From the NCBI GenBank assembly GCA_905236165.1, contig CAJOOC010000063.1, positions 1 to 58,261 on the forward strand: a stretch of 58,261 bases of DNA, given 5' to 3'. The DNA is from an uncultured Prevotella sp. (GTDB lineage Bacteria > Bacteroidota > Bacteroidia > Bacteroidales > Bacteroidaceae). A model generated the notes under the pieces. The model was not told the DNA's origin, made no database searches, and worked only from the letters and a program-made list of their open reading frames with translations. Made by a program: the position numbers and the translations under genes. Shown piece after piece: positions 16,763 through 25,776 of this stretch. Every line of letters starts with the position of its first letter. The first letter of the stretch is position 1.

Positions 16763-18028
16763 TTATCTTGCGGGTGTTAGGTATGCTTTTCCACCTTTTA
16801 TATATAACGCGCCCGCGCGTGGGGTGGGGCAGGGGCGGCCAAGGAGGTCGGTGGGTTGAGTTGTCTGCGATTGTATCGCAGACTCTCCAACGGAGTTCTG
16901 TGTAGCAGGGTCATTAAAGGGAATAGAGGTGATACCGGTTGCGTTGTCGAAGTCGAGGGTAAGGTTCTTGGCTCCTCCTACTGACGGGGCGGGGAGGTAG
17001 AAGCGATACTGCGGCACGGTGACACCTGCACCGACATAATAGAAGCCCGCCCCCGCCTTGCCGTTCTTTACTTTTACTCCGAGGGCGAGGGCTTCAGTGG
17101 AGGTGGTGGGGGTGTATGTGCTTTCGTCGGTGGCAACGAACATGTTGTCATCAGTAGTGAGGGTGCAGGCGGCTGTTGCTATGGGGATGCTGAAGGAAAC
17201 GGCTCCCTCATTGGTAGAGCAGAGGAGCAGGCCGAAATGTGCCGGCACAACGCCCGTAGCCTTCGTAAGGTGAAGCACACCATTGGCATAGCTGTCAGCA
17301 TAGAAGGCCGAACACTCCGTGACATTAGTGAAGTCCAAAGCCGACGCCGACGAGAACGCCGCAACGCCGTAGTTGCTGATAGAAGTGGAGATGTTTTCCG
17401 TGTCAATGCCGACTTGGATGCCGAGTATATAGGGAAAACTGTTTGTATTGCCTGATACATCCAATTTTAACTCTGTATCATTTACAAATATTCCACCAGT
17501 AATTCCATAATATATGCGGATGGTTCTTACATCTTCCCATGAAGAAAGATCAAAAGAAATCCAATCAATGTCGTCACCTGTGTATGTGTCAGCAGTGTAG
17601 TAATCTGCGTTCTCACTTGCAGAATTTAGGCCTTTCCAACCGACTAATACAATTTGACAGGGTCTGCTCGTGTCTTTATAGCTCTGCCATGTAATTAGTC
17701 GAAGACGTTTTATACTATTGCTGTTAGAAGTAATTTGTATGTAGTTGCTATTGTAAGAGTCAGTAGCAGCATTAATGGCTTTTGAATAATAAAAGAATTC
17801 TTTGGAAACGCTTTCAAATGATCGTTTGCTTATGTTTGCCATATCATTTGTAGAAGCATTAATCTTTATTCCATTAACATCTGTAAGGTCAAAGAATGTG
17901 GAATAGAAATCGCTTCCCAAACCTGATGAAGATGATGAAAAATACGTCTTCTCCGTAAAGTTAACCTCTGCTATTGCAGACGTTGTTGTCAGCAATAGCA
18001 GAAGTAGTGTATTGAGTGTTGCTTTCAT
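16763..18028 (-). CDS. Secreted protein of unknown function with repeat-altered C-terminal tail
   Basis: 421 residues with signal peptide MKATLNTLLLLLLTTTSAIA. The mature part is Ser/Thr/Asn-rich and beta-like, with no motif I recognise. The end looks like the common Bacteroidales secretion tail: NATGITSI at the start and ALYIKGGKAYLTPAR at the end. Between them, NSVGESAIQSQTTQP is encoded by a TCTGCGAT palindrome repeat that also occurs between genes at 23186-23249 and 47575-47595. The gene ends 2 bases before the GH35 start, so the two are co-translated or nearly so. A role in presenting or binding the GH35 substrate is inference only. Confidence 0.75.
   Translation of the reverse strand: MKATLNTLLLLLLTTTSAIAEVNFTEKTYFSSSSSGLGSDFYSTFFDLTDVNGIKINASTNDMANISKRSFESVSKEFFYYSKAINAATDSYNSNYIQITSNSNSIKRLRLITWQSYKDTSRPCQIVLVGWKGLNSASENADYYTADTYTGDDIDWISFDLSSWEDVRTIRIYYGITGGIFVNDTELKLDVSGNTNSFPYILGIQVGIDTENISTSISNYGVAAFSSASALDFTNVTECSAFYADSYANGVLHLTKATGVVPAHFGLLLCSTNEGAVSFSIPIATAACTLTTDDNMFVATDESTYTPTTSTEALALGVKVKNGKAGAGFYYVGAGVTVPQYRFYLPAPSVGGAKNLTLDFDNATGITSIPFNDPATQNSVGESAIQSQTTQPTDLLGRPCPTPRAGALYIKGGKAYLTPAR
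16863..16898. repeat. TCTGCGAT palindrome repeat inside a secreted-protein gene
   Basis: GTCTGCGAT-TGT-ATCGCAGAC is a perfect palindrome, continued by TCTCCAACGGAGTTCT. The continuation matches 23221-23246 (TGTATCGCAGGCTCTCTGGC). Confidence 0.9.
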
Positions 18029-18072
18029 TATGGTTTATGTATCATGGTTCCGACATGGCAGTCGGGTAATCA

Positions 18073-18106
18073 TAATTTGTTAATTTGTTAATTTGTTAAT
18101 TCGAAC
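18073..18106. repeat. 8-bp TTAATTTG/TTAATTCG array
   Basis: Four units of 8 bases (AATTTGTT, repeated, then TTAATTCG) in the spacer between the M13 peptidase and the secreted-protein gene. The pattern fits the CGTTANNN family. Confidence 0.85.
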
Positions 18107-18108
18107 CT

Positions 18109-20151
18109 TTACCACAGGTTGAGGCGCTTTTCCTTTGGCAGGTAGAGCTTGTCGGTTGGCTTTATCTGGAAGGCGTCGTACCATGCGTCGATATGTGGCA
18201 GTGCTCCCTTTACGCGCCATTCGCCCTGTGAGTGTGGGTCGCTCTTTAGGCGGTTGCGCTTCTCCTGCTCTGTGATGTTCTGTGCCCAAACACCGGCATA
18301 TGCCAGGAAGAAACGCTGCTGTGGGGTGAAGCCGAGTTTGTTGCCGTTGTTCTCACCGCCTGCGTTGAGGAAAGCCTGATAGCTGACGCTCAGTCCACCA
18401 TGGTCGGCGAGGTTCTCGCCCAGCGTGAGGCGACCGTTGGCATGTAGGCCAGGTAGTATCTCTATGCCGTCGAAATATGCCGCATACTGATCGCCCAAAG
18501 CCTTGAACTGCTCTACATCAGAGGCCTGCCACCAGTCGCGCATATTGCCGTCCTTGTCGTAGTGGCTGCCCTGGTCGTCAAAGCCGTGGGTCATCTCATG
18601 GCCAATGACAACACCGATGGCGCCGTAGTTGAAGGCATCGTCGGCATCATTGTCGAAGAACGGATACTGCAGGATTCCTGCTGGGAAGCAGATCTCGTTG
18701 GTGGTGGGGTTATAGTAGGCGTTGACGGTCTGGGGATACATGTGCCACTCGTCGCGGTCCACGGGTTTGCCCACAGTCTTGCTCAGGTGCAGCTGTATGT
18801 GGAAGCGTGAAGCATTGCGCATGTTATCATAGAAAGAGATGACGGGATTGATGTTGAGGGTTGAGATGTCATCCCATTTGTTAGGATAGCCTATCTTCAC
18901 GTAGAAGGCATCGAGCTTCTCGTGTGCCACCTTCTTCGTCTCGGCTGTCATCCACTGCTGTGCATCGATGCGTTGTCCCAGTGCCTTCTGAAGGTTACTT
19001 ACCAACTGCTCCATGCGCTGCTTGGCAGAAGCGGGGAAGTACTTCTCTACGTAGATGCGGCCCAGTGCCTGTCCCAGCACGCTCTGCACCTGGTTGGTGG
19101 CGGTGCGCCAACGAGGGTGCTGCGTCTTACGTCCGCGGCGTATCTCACCGTTGAAGTGGAAGTCCTCGTCGCGCAGTTCGTCGTTGAGCAGCGTGGCGGC
19201 CTCGTTGATAAGCTGCCACTCGTAGTAGTCGCGCAGCTGTGAGAGGGTGAGGGTGGGTAGCAGTGCGTTGAGGCCTTCACAGAACTCTGGCTGGCCAACG
19301 ACGAGGCTCGCATAATGCTTCCTGTTGATGTCGAGGGAGGTCATTACGTCGTCGAGAATGAGGTTGGGATACAGCTTCTCAAACTCTGCGTAGGTCATCT
19401 TGTTGTAGTTGCGCTCAGGGTCGCGCAGCTCTACTGCCGTGCGCGAGAACTGAGCAATGCGCATCTCAAGGTCCATCACGTTCTTCATCTTCGTCTCTGC
19501 CGTAGCATTATCGAAACCGGCAATGACGAACATGCGTGCGATATGCTCACGATATGCTGCAAGGATGGCCTGCGAGGCGGAGTCGGTGGCGGTGTAGAAT
19601 TCCTTTTGCCCAAGGGTGAGGCCGCCCTGATAGATGTTGAGGATGTTGTTGCGGGAGTCTTTCTCGTCGGCTCCAAAGTAGGTGCCGTAGATATAGTCTG
19701 TGCCGTAGGGTACCTGCTTCAGCACCCATGCCTTGAGGGCCTTTGTGCTGCCGAGGCTCTCAAGCTGTGTGAGGTATGGCTTTATCGGTGACAGGCCCTC
19801 CTTGTTGCGGCGCACGGAGTCCATTGCCAGCAGATACAGGTCGCGTACCTTCTGCTCCACCGTGCCCTTGGCATAATGTCCCTTGGTGAGGGTGGAGAGA
19901 ATGTCGTTAATCTGTTCGTCCACTGTCTCGCCTACGGCATCAAAGGCACCGTAGCGTGAGTAGGCTGCCGGGAGCGGATTGTTCTTCATCCAGCCGCCGC
20001 AGGCATATTGATAGAAGTCTTCGCCCGGGGCTACAGATTTGTCAAAGTTCTCAGCCTTTATGCCGGCTTTGGCTGTCTGGGCCTGTGCCGATGCTGAGGT
20101 GGAAAGGAGCGTTAACATAATAATTAACGTAAAGATGTTGCGTAGTTTCAT
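18109..20151 (-). CDS. M13 family zinc metallopeptidase (PepO/neprilysin-like)
   Basis: 680 residues with signal peptide MKLRNIFTLIIMLTLLSTSASA. It is an exported zinc endopeptidase of the neprilysin family that cleaves short peptides. The N-terminal peptidase_M13_N part contains GEDFYQYACGGWMKNNP. The catalytic part has the zinc motif HEMTH (His518, Glu519, His522), the third ligand Glu579 in ENLADHGG and substrate-binding NAYYNPTTNEICFPAGIL. Length and the C-terminal ...LNLW end are normal for the family. The GH3 gene ends 17 bases upstream, so these are probably one leftward operon. Confidence 0.94.
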   Translation of the reverse strand: MKLRNIFTLIIMLTLLSTSASAQAQTAKAGIKAENFDKSVAPGEDFYQYACGGWMKNNPLPAAYSRYGAFDAVGETVDEQINDILSTLTKGHYAKGTVEQKVRDLYLLAMDSVRRNKEGLSPIKPYLTQLESLGSTKALKAWVLKQVPYGTDYIYGTYFGADEKDSRNNILNIYQGGLTLGQKEFYTATDSASQAILAAYREHIARMFVIAGFDNATAETKMKNVMDLEMRIAQFSRTAVELRDPERNYNKMTYAEFEKLYPNLILDDVMTSLDINRKHYASLVVGQPEFCEGLNALLPTLTLSQLRDYYEWQLINEAATLLNDELRDEDFHFNGEIRRGRKTQHPRWRTATNQVQSVLGQALGRIYVEKYFPASAKQRMEQLVSNLQKALGQRIDAQQWMTAETKKVAHEKLDAFYVKIGYPNKWDDISTLNINPVISFYDNMRNASRFHIQLHLSKTVGKPVDRDEWHMYPQTVNAYYNPTTNEICFPAGILQYPFFDNDADDAFNYGAIGVVIGHEMTHGFDDQGSHYDKDGNMRDWWQASDVEQFKALGDQYAAYFDGIEILPGLHANGRLTLGENLADHGGLSVSYQAFLNAGGENNGNKLGFTPQQRFFLAYAGVWAQNITEQEKRNRLKSDPHSQGEWRVKGALPHIDAWYDAFQIKPTDKLYLPKEKRLNLW

Positions 20152-20168
20152 ATTTAATGTGTCTTTTA

Positions 20169-22511
20169 TTATTTCAGTGTGAATGGCAATGCAGCCCTGA
20201 TGTCTGCACTTGATGCTGCCACGTATGCCTTAAATGTGCCGGGTTCGGCCACCCATTCGTGCTTTGCCTCGTCGAAGAAGGCCAAGTCGTCGGTGCTGAT
20301 GGTCATGGCGACGGTCTTCTCCTCACCAGGCTGCAGCGATACCTTCTTGAATGCCTTCAGTTCCTTGGCCGGTCGCATCACGCTGCATTTGTCATCGCCG
20401 ACATATAGCTGTACCACCTCCTTGCCGGCTACCTTACCAGTGTTTTTCACCTTTACGGAGATGTCGATTGTCTCGCCCTTGGTGAGTTCTTTCTTCGATG
20501 CCTTGGCACCGCTGTACTGGAAGGTGGTGTAGCTCAGTCCGTAGCCGAATGGGAAGAGGACGGCCTTTTTCTTGGTGTCGAACCAACGATAGCCCACGAG
20601 GATGTCTTCATTATACAGCTGTGTCTCGTTGCCCTTGCCGTGGTGGTCCTTCTCGTCCCATGCGGTGTTCAGCTGTGGGTCTTTGGGGTTGATGCCCTTC
20701 CACTGTGCTCCCAATGCCAGCACGTCGGCAGACTTTGGCTGAGCAACGAAGGCCTTGCCCTCAGGCATGTCCTGCGGTTCCACACCGGGATATCCTATCT
20801 TGCCCATCTGATGGCAAGGATAGTCGGTCAGCTCCTTGGCGTAGGTGAAGACGGTCTTGCCACTTGGGTTGACGGTGCCGGTGAGTACATTGACAAGCGC
20901 GGTGCCGGCCATGGAACCCATGTACCATGCCTGTACGAGGTTTGACACTTCGTTAATCCACGGCATGGCATAGGCTGTGCCGCTGATGATGACGGTGACC
21001 ATGTTGGACTGCACCTTGGCCAACTGACTGATGAGCTGGTCCTGCCCGTAGGAGAGGTTGTAGCTGCGACGGTCACCACCCTCACAGTCTTCATAGTGGT
21101 TCTTGTTCAGTCCGCCTATATATATAATAAGGTCAGCCTGACGTGCCTTCTCTATTGCCTCCTTGCGCAAGGCCTCCTGCTCGCTGTCGGGGATGATTTC
21201 TGGTGTGCCGTATGAAGGCTTGCCGCTACGCCAGCCTGCGGCATAGTCGATGGTGGCGCTATTGCCGAACTCTGCCTTGATGGCCTCTAATGGTGAGATG
21301 AGCGTCTTGGGCTTCAGCTCTGAGGAACCGCCGCCTTCTGACAGATTGCGCGTGGCATTCTCGCCCACGACGAGGATCTTCTTGTAGGCACCCTTCTGCA
21401 ATGGAAGCAGAGGGGTCTTCTGCCCCTTGGGAGCTTTGTTCTTCAGCAGTACGATGCCCTCTTCAGATATCTTCTGCGCAGCATCGAGATGCTCCTGGGT
21501 GTTGAGAGCTCCGAATCCTTTGCTGCTGTCGAGTGTGGTGAGGTAGATAAGGCGCAGTATGCGTGCGGCCTTGTCGTTGATGATGCTGTCGGGCACCTCA
21601 CCCTTGCGTGTCATATCGTAGTAGGCATTGCCAAGGTAATAGTCGTCGTAGGTGAAGCCTGTAGCCTCGGTGGTGAGGCCGTTGGTATAAGAGCCCATCT
21701 CCACGTCAAGTCCGTTAAAGATACTCTCCTTAGTGTCGTGCGCAGCACCCCAGTCGGTTACTACGACACCCTTGAAGCCCCATTCGCCCTTGAGGATGTC
21801 GTTGAGCGTGCGGGCATTGTGGGACATGTGTGTGCCGCAGTTCTTGTTGTAGGAACCCATCACGGTCCATGCCCCGCCATCGATGACGGCTTTCTTGAAT
21901 GGAGCGAGGTATATCTCATAGAGGGCACGGTCGCTGACTTTCACGTCTACGTGTCCGCGGTATTCCTCCTGGTCGTTCAGCACGAAGTGCTTGAGGCTGC
22001 ATGCCACACCCTTCGACTGCAGGGCGCGGATATATGCTGCCGCGAGGGTACCGGCGAGGTATGGGTCTTCGCCCATATATTCGAAGTTTCGCCCATTGAG
22101 TGGCGTACGGAAGATGTTCACGCCAGGGCCAAGCAACACGGCTTTATGACGGTAGCGTGCCTCCTCACCCACGTTTGCTCCATAGAGCGTGGCGAGGTCC
22201 ATATTCCATGTGGCAGCCAGACATGTCAGGGCAGGGAATGCCGTTGCGCTGTCGTTGGTCCACTTGGCATGTCCCCAGTCGTTCCAGTTTATTTCAGGTC
22301 GCACGCCATGAGGGCCGTCAGACCACCACAGCTCAGGGATGCCGAGGCGTGGCACTCCTGGTGATGAGAACTTGGACTGTGCATAGCAGAGGCGCACCTT
22401 CTCCTTGAGTGTCATCTGAGAAAGAGTCTGTTGTACGAGGTCATCCACTCTGTCGGCATACGTGCCGAGGGCGAGGGAAAGAATGGTAGTGAGGGTTAGT
22501 AGCTTTTTCAT
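20169..22511 (-). CDS. GH3 family glycoside hydrolase (beta-glucosidase/xylosidase type)
   Basis: 780 residues with signal peptide MKKLLTLTTILSLALGTYA; exported. Three-domain GH3 layout: an N-terminal TIM barrel with the nucleophile Asp253 in VVVTDWGAAHD and the signatures GVPRLGIPELWWSDGPHG and SLKHFVLND; an alpha/beta sandwich (KILVVGENATRNLSEGGGSS); and a C-terminal fibronectin III-like domain (VKVKNTGKVAGKEVVQLYV). It retains exo-acting glucosides or xylosides as likely substrates; specificity cannot be read from the sequence. It is followed closely by the M13 peptidase gene and preceded by a TrmH-type gene ending 5 bases upstream. Confidence 0.93.
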   Translation of the reverse strand: MKKLLTLTTILSLALGTYADRVDDLVQQTLSQMTLKEKVRLCYAQSKFSSPGVPRLGIPELWWSDGPHGVRPEINWNDWGHAKWTNDSATAFPALTCLAATWNMDLATLYGANVGEEARYRHKAVLLGPGVNIFRTPLNGRNFEYMGEDPYLAGTLAAAYIRALQSKGVACSLKHFVLNDQEEYRGHVDVKVSDRALYEIYLAPFKKAVIDGGAWTVMGSYNKNCGTHMSHNARTLNDILKGEWGFKGVVVTDWGAAHDTKESIFNGLDVEMGSYTNGLTTEATGFTYDDYYLGNAYYDMTRKGEVPDSIINDKAARILRLIYLTTLDSSKGFGALNTQEHLDAAQKISEEGIVLLKNKAPKGQKTPLLPLQKGAYKKILVVGENATRNLSEGGGSSELKPKTLISPLEAIKAEFGNSATIDYAAGWRSGKPSYGTPEIIPDSEQEALRKEAIEKARQADLIIYIGGLNKNHYEDCEGGDRRSYNLSYGQDQLISQLAKVQSNMVTVIISGTAYAMPWINEVSNLVQAWYMGSMAGTALVNVLTGTVNPSGKTVFTYAKELTDYPCHQMGKIGYPGVEPQDMPEGKAFVAQPKSADVLALGAQWKGINPKDPQLNTAWDEKDHHGKGNETQLYNEDILVGYRWFDTKKKAVLFPFGYGLSYTTFQYSGAKASKKELTKGETIDISVKVKNTGKVAGKEVVQLYVGDDKCSVMRPAKELKAFKKVSLQPGEEKTVAMTISTDDLAFFDEAKHEWVAEPGTFKAYVAASSADIRAALPFTLK

Positions 22512-22516
22512 CGATG

Positions 22517-23176
22517 TTATGTTAGATAGATGTCATTTGTGTAGTTTACGGGTGTTGCGGGGACGGTCAGTCGGAATATATTGGAGAAATGCCAGATTGC
22601 GATGCCTGCCGTCACTGCTACGTTTAGGGAGTGCTTGGTGCCGTACTGCGGTATTTCGAGGCAGTCATCGCAGAGGTCTACGACATCCTGCTGTACGCCC
22701 TTCACCTCGTTGCCAAGGATGATGGCGTAACGATGGGGGAACTGCCGGGCACCCGAGGGGGCATTATATTCCGGCAGGAAGTCTTGCAGCATGGTGGAAT
22801 CGTGGCACTGCTCTACGGCGAGAACGGTGACACCGCTGTCTTTGAGATGCTTGACGGCCTGGCACGCGTCTTTGAAGTAACGCCATGCCACGCTCTCTTC
22901 GGCCCCCAATGCCGTCTTGTGTATCTCCTGTGAGGCCTTCAGCGTGCAGTCGCGAAGCAGGGTGCTGCCATCGTCGGACAGCACGGGCTCGGGCGTGGCA
23001 GTGATGCCGCAAAGGTATATGGCCTCCACACGAAAGGCATCGCAGGTGCGGAAGATGCTCCCTACATTATATAAGGAACGCACATCATCGAGCACAACGG
23101 TCAGCGGCAGTTTCTCTGACTGACGAAACTGCTCTACCGACAGGCGGTGCATCTCTATGGTGGTGGTCTTTTTCAT
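22517..23176 (-). CDS. SpoU/TrmH family RNA 2'-O-methyltransferase
   Basis: 219 residues. A SPOUT methyltransferase using SAM to methylate ribose 2'-OH in tRNA or rRNA. The three SpoU motifs are complete: motif 1 DDVRSLYNVGSIFRTCDAF (30-48), motif 2 ILGNEVKGV and motif 3 IPQYGTKHSLNVAVTAGI. Residues about 63-83 (EPVLSDDGSTLLRDCTLKAS) interrupt the stretch that normally reads CGITATPP..EIHKTALGA in Bacteroidales homologues (from memory). A shorter extra piece sits near YNAPSGARQF. No copy of either segment is visible elsewhere in the window. The target RNA is unknown. It lies between suf and the GH3 gene. Confidence 0.88.
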   Translation of the reverse strand: MKKTTTIEMHRLSVEQFRQSEKLPLTVVLDDVRSLYNVGSIFRTCDAFRVEAIYLCGITATPEPVLSDDGSTLLRDCTLKASQEIHKTALGAEESVAWRYFKDACQAVKHLKDSGVTVLAVEQCHDSTMLQDFLPEYNAPSGARQFPHRYAIILGNEVKGVQQDVVDLCDDCLEIPQYGTKHSLNVAVTAGIAIWHFSNIFRLTVPATPVNYTNDIYLT

Positions 23177-23185
23177 TGTTGTTGT

Positions 23186-23249
23186 GCCTGCGATGGTATC
23201 GCAAGCTCCCAGACGGTTGCTGTATCGCAGGCTCTCTGGCGGGGTTGCT
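23186..23249. repeat. TCTGCGAT-type palindrome repeats in the spacer
   Basis: GCCTGCGATGGTATCGCAAGC, then a second half-copy TGTATCGCAGGCTCTCTGGC between sufS and the methyltransferase gene. Same family as 16863 and 47575. Confidence 0.8.
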
Positions 23250-23251
23250 TG

Positions 23252-24466
23252 TTAGAACATTGTTACCACTCGCTTTATGCCGCTGACGAGGGAGTCGATT
23301 TCCTCTTTTGTGTTATATAGGGCGAACGAGGCTCTTACTGTGCCGTTGATGCCTAATCGTTGCATGAGTGGCTCTGCGCAGTGGTGGCCTGTGCGCACTG
23401 CTATGCCGAGGCGGTCGAGCAGCGTCCCCATGTCAAGGTGGTGGATGTCGCCTACGAGAAACGATATGACGGCGTCGCGGTTGTCGGCATTGAGCGGTCC
23501 GAAGATACGCATGCCGGGAATGGTCTGCATCTGCTCCAGGGCATAGCGCGTCAGCTCCCGCTCATGGGCTTCGATGGCTTCCAGCCCTATGGCCTCCATA
23601 TAGTCTATCGCTGCGCGCAGACCGTGGGTGGCCACGTAGTCGGGCGTGCCGGCCTCGAACTTAAAAGGCAGGTCGGCGAAGGTGGTTTCCTCAAATGATA
23701 CCGTGCCAATCATCTCTCCGCCGCCCTGATAGGGTGGCATCTCCTCAAGGTATTTCTCCTTGCCGTAGAGCACGCCGATGCCTGTGGGACCGTACATCTT
23801 ATGGCCTGAGAACGCATAGAAGTCGCAGTCGATGTCCTGCACGTCAATCTTCATGTGTGGAGCAGACTGTGCGCCGTCAATCATACAGGGTATACCGTGA
23901 CGGTGTGCCTTGCTTACTATCTCCTTCACGGGGTTGACGGTGCCGAGTACGTTGCTGACATGTGTGACGCTGATGAGGCGTGTGCGCTCGCTGATGAGAG
24001 TCTCAAGGGCTTCCAGGTCGAGGATGCCGTCATCGCTCATGGGTATCACCTTTACTACGATACCCTTGCGTCGGGCCTGCAGTTGCCATGGTACGATGTT
24101 GGAGTGATGCTCCATTACGGAGACAATCACCTCATCGCCCTCTTTCATGTATGCCTCCACGAAGCTTGATGCCACGAGGTTGATACTTTCGGTAGTGCCA
24201 CGTGTGAAGACTATCTCGTTGGTGCTGCTGGCACCGATGAACTGCCGTACCCTCTCTCGCGCTGCTTCATGCAGGTCGGTGGCTTGCTGCGAGAGATAAT
24301 GCACGCCGCGGTGTACGTTGGCGTTGACATTGAGGTATTCCTCGCGCATGGCATCAAGGACGCAAAGGGGTTTCTGCGTCGTAGCACCATTGTCGAGGTA
24401 GATAAGCGGATACTTCCCATATATGGTCTTTGAGAGGATGGGGAAGTCGTTGCGTATACTGTTCAA
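23252..24466 (-). CDS. sufS: Cysteine desulfurase SufS
   Basis: 404 residues, class V aminotransferase fold. It mobilises sulfur from cysteine for Fe-S cluster assembly in the SUF system. PLP lysine Lys223 lies in AFSGHKMYGPTG, the N-terminal signature is YLDNGATTQKP, NANVHRGVHYLS follows, and the active-site cysteine is Cys363 in RTGHHCAEPLM. Length is normal for SufS (about 405). It is the last suf gene; a 7-bp repeat array separates it from sufD. No SufE gene is visible nearby. Confidence 0.96.
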   Translation of the reverse strand: MNSIRNDFPILSKTIYGKYPLIYLDNGATTQKPLCVLDAMREEYLNVNANVHRGVHYLSQQATDLHEAARERVRQFIGASSTNEIVFTRGTTESINLVASSFVEAYMKEGDEVIVSVMEHHSNIVPWQLQARRKGIVVKVIPMSDDGILDLEALETLISERTRLISVTHVSNVLGTVNPVKEIVSKAHRHGIPCMIDGAQSAPHMKIDVQDIDCDFYAFSGHKMYGPTGIGVLYGKEKYLEEMPPYQGGGEMIGTVSFEETTFADLPFKFEAGTPDYVATHGLRAAIDYMEAIGLEAIEAHERELTRYALEQMQTIPGMRIFGPLNADNRDAVISFLVGDIHHLDMGTLLDRLGIAVRTGHHCAEPLMQRLGINGTVRASFALYNTKEEIDSLVSGIKRVVTMF

Positions 24467-24499
24467 ATTGAGAATTGAAAATTGAGAATTGAAAATTAA
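24464..24499. repeat. ATTGAGA/ATTGAAA short tandem array
   Basis: AATTGAGAATTGAAA occurs twice in tandem between sufD and sufS. It overlaps the sufD stop and the sufS start. It is a relative of the TCTCAAT arrays at 48921-49001 and inside the GH94 gene. Confidence 0.85.
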
Positions 24500-25761
24500 C
24501 TATTGCATATCCTGCATGTGCCGCAGCGCTCTTCTTTTGAGAGTCGCTTGTCCACGAGTATGTGTATCCTGTCGCGCAGTCCGTGCCATTTCATCTCGTC
24601 AATCACCTGTGAGATGAATGCGTTCTTTAGCAGGGTGCGTGCCTCTTCAAGTGGTATGCCGCGCTGCTGCATATAGAACAGTGCTGCCTCGTCCATCACT
24701 CCTACCGTTGAGCCGTGGGCACACTTCACATCGTCGGCATATATCTCAAGCATGGGCTGTGTATACATTCGTGCTTCGTTGGAGGCGCACATATTGTTGT
24801 TGGTCTCGTGTGAAGATGTCTGCTGTGCTCCTTCCCTGACGAGTATTTTGCCGGCAAAGGCTCCTATGGCGCTGTCGTCGATGACGTATTTGTACAGCTC
24901 GTTGGATGTGCATCGCGCTACCTGATGGTCGATGAGTGTATTGTTGTCAACGTGCTGGCGTCCATCGGCAATGACGGCACCGTTGAGCACCACCTCGCTG
25001 CCCTCACCTCTAAGAAGTATGTCGAGGCCGTTGCGTGTGATGCCGTTGGAGAGGGTGACGTTGTTGTGAGTCAGCGTAGCGTTGCGTCCCGTTTCAACAT
25101 ATAGGTTACTGAAGCGGCGGCTTTGTGGTGTCGTCTCCTCTATCTCGTAGAGGTCGAGGTGGGAATTGTCCTTGCAATAAACCTCTATGACCTGTGATGT
25201 GAGGAAGAGGGGAAGAGCCGTAGAATCCGACATCTCTGGTGTTTCAGTAGCCCCCGTGGGTGCAGACTTGGTCTTCTTTATGTGGTCAACAAAGAAGATG
25301 GTGGCCTCGCTACACTCTTCCATGACGATGAGAACACGCCTCACCACCATGGTGTCCTGCATACCGCTGAGGATATTCTCAATGCGTACAGGTGTCTTGC
25401 ATACCGTTCCCTTTGGTATGTAGATAATCAGCGCATCGTGTGCCAGCGCGGTGTTAAGCGCCGTCAGGGGGTCTGAGATGTCTGCAATGTGGTTGTAGTA
25501 GGGCGCAGGGTCAACGGGTGCCTCCTTCATGGGGTGGACAAATTCTACGCCTTTGATGGTATATGGAGCCAGGGAGAGGCCATAGTTGGGCTCAAAGGCC
25601 TGTGCCACGTCGGTATATCGGTATCGCTCATCCTTGCGCGTAGGCAGTCCCTTGGCCTTAAAGCTGGCTATGGCAGCCTCGCGCTGAGCATTGAGGGCAG
25701 CGCATGACTGCTTGTCGAGCAGCGGCTTGACGTCATTATATAATTCCAGATACTGGTTCAT
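24496..25761 (-). CDS. sufD: Fe-S cluster assembly protein SufD
   Basis: 421 residues, SufBD beta-helix family; part of the SufBC2D scaffold. Signatures: QVIEVYCKDNSHLDLYEIEE, then NNMCASNEARMYTQPMLEIYADDVKCAHGSTVG and EEARTLLKNAFISQVID. It ends in a Cys pair (CGTCRICNS). Residues about 161-183 (KKTKSAPTGATETPEMSDST) form an extra loop where homologues usually have a short turn before FL..QV.EV. sufC ends 15 bases upstream. Confidence 0.94.
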   Translation of the reverse strand: MNQYLELYNDVKPLLDKQSCAALNAQREAAIASFKAKGLPTRKDERYRYTDVAQAFEPNYGLSLAPYTIKGVEFVHPMKEAPVDPAPYYNHIADISDPLTALNTALAHDALIIYIPKGTVCKTPVRIENILSGMQDTMVVRRVLIVMEECSEATIFFVDHIKKTKSAPTGATETPEMSDSTALPLFLTSQVIEVYCKDNSHLDLYEIEETTPQSRRFSNLYVETGRNATLTHNNVTLSNGITRNGLDILLRGEGSEVVLNGAVIADGRQHVDNNTLIDHQVARCTSNELYKYVIDDSAIGAFAGKILVREGAQQTSSHETNNNMCASNEARMYTQPMLEIYADDVKCAHGSTVGVMDEAALFYMQQRGIPLEEARTLLKNAFISQVIDEMKWHGLRDRIHILVDKRLSKEERCGTCRICNS

Positions 25762-25776
25762 TCTACCCCTTTAAGC

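Noticed and set aside
21489-22364. 291-residue plus-strand ORF
   Set aside because: Antisense to the GH3 gene with intact catalytic motifs.
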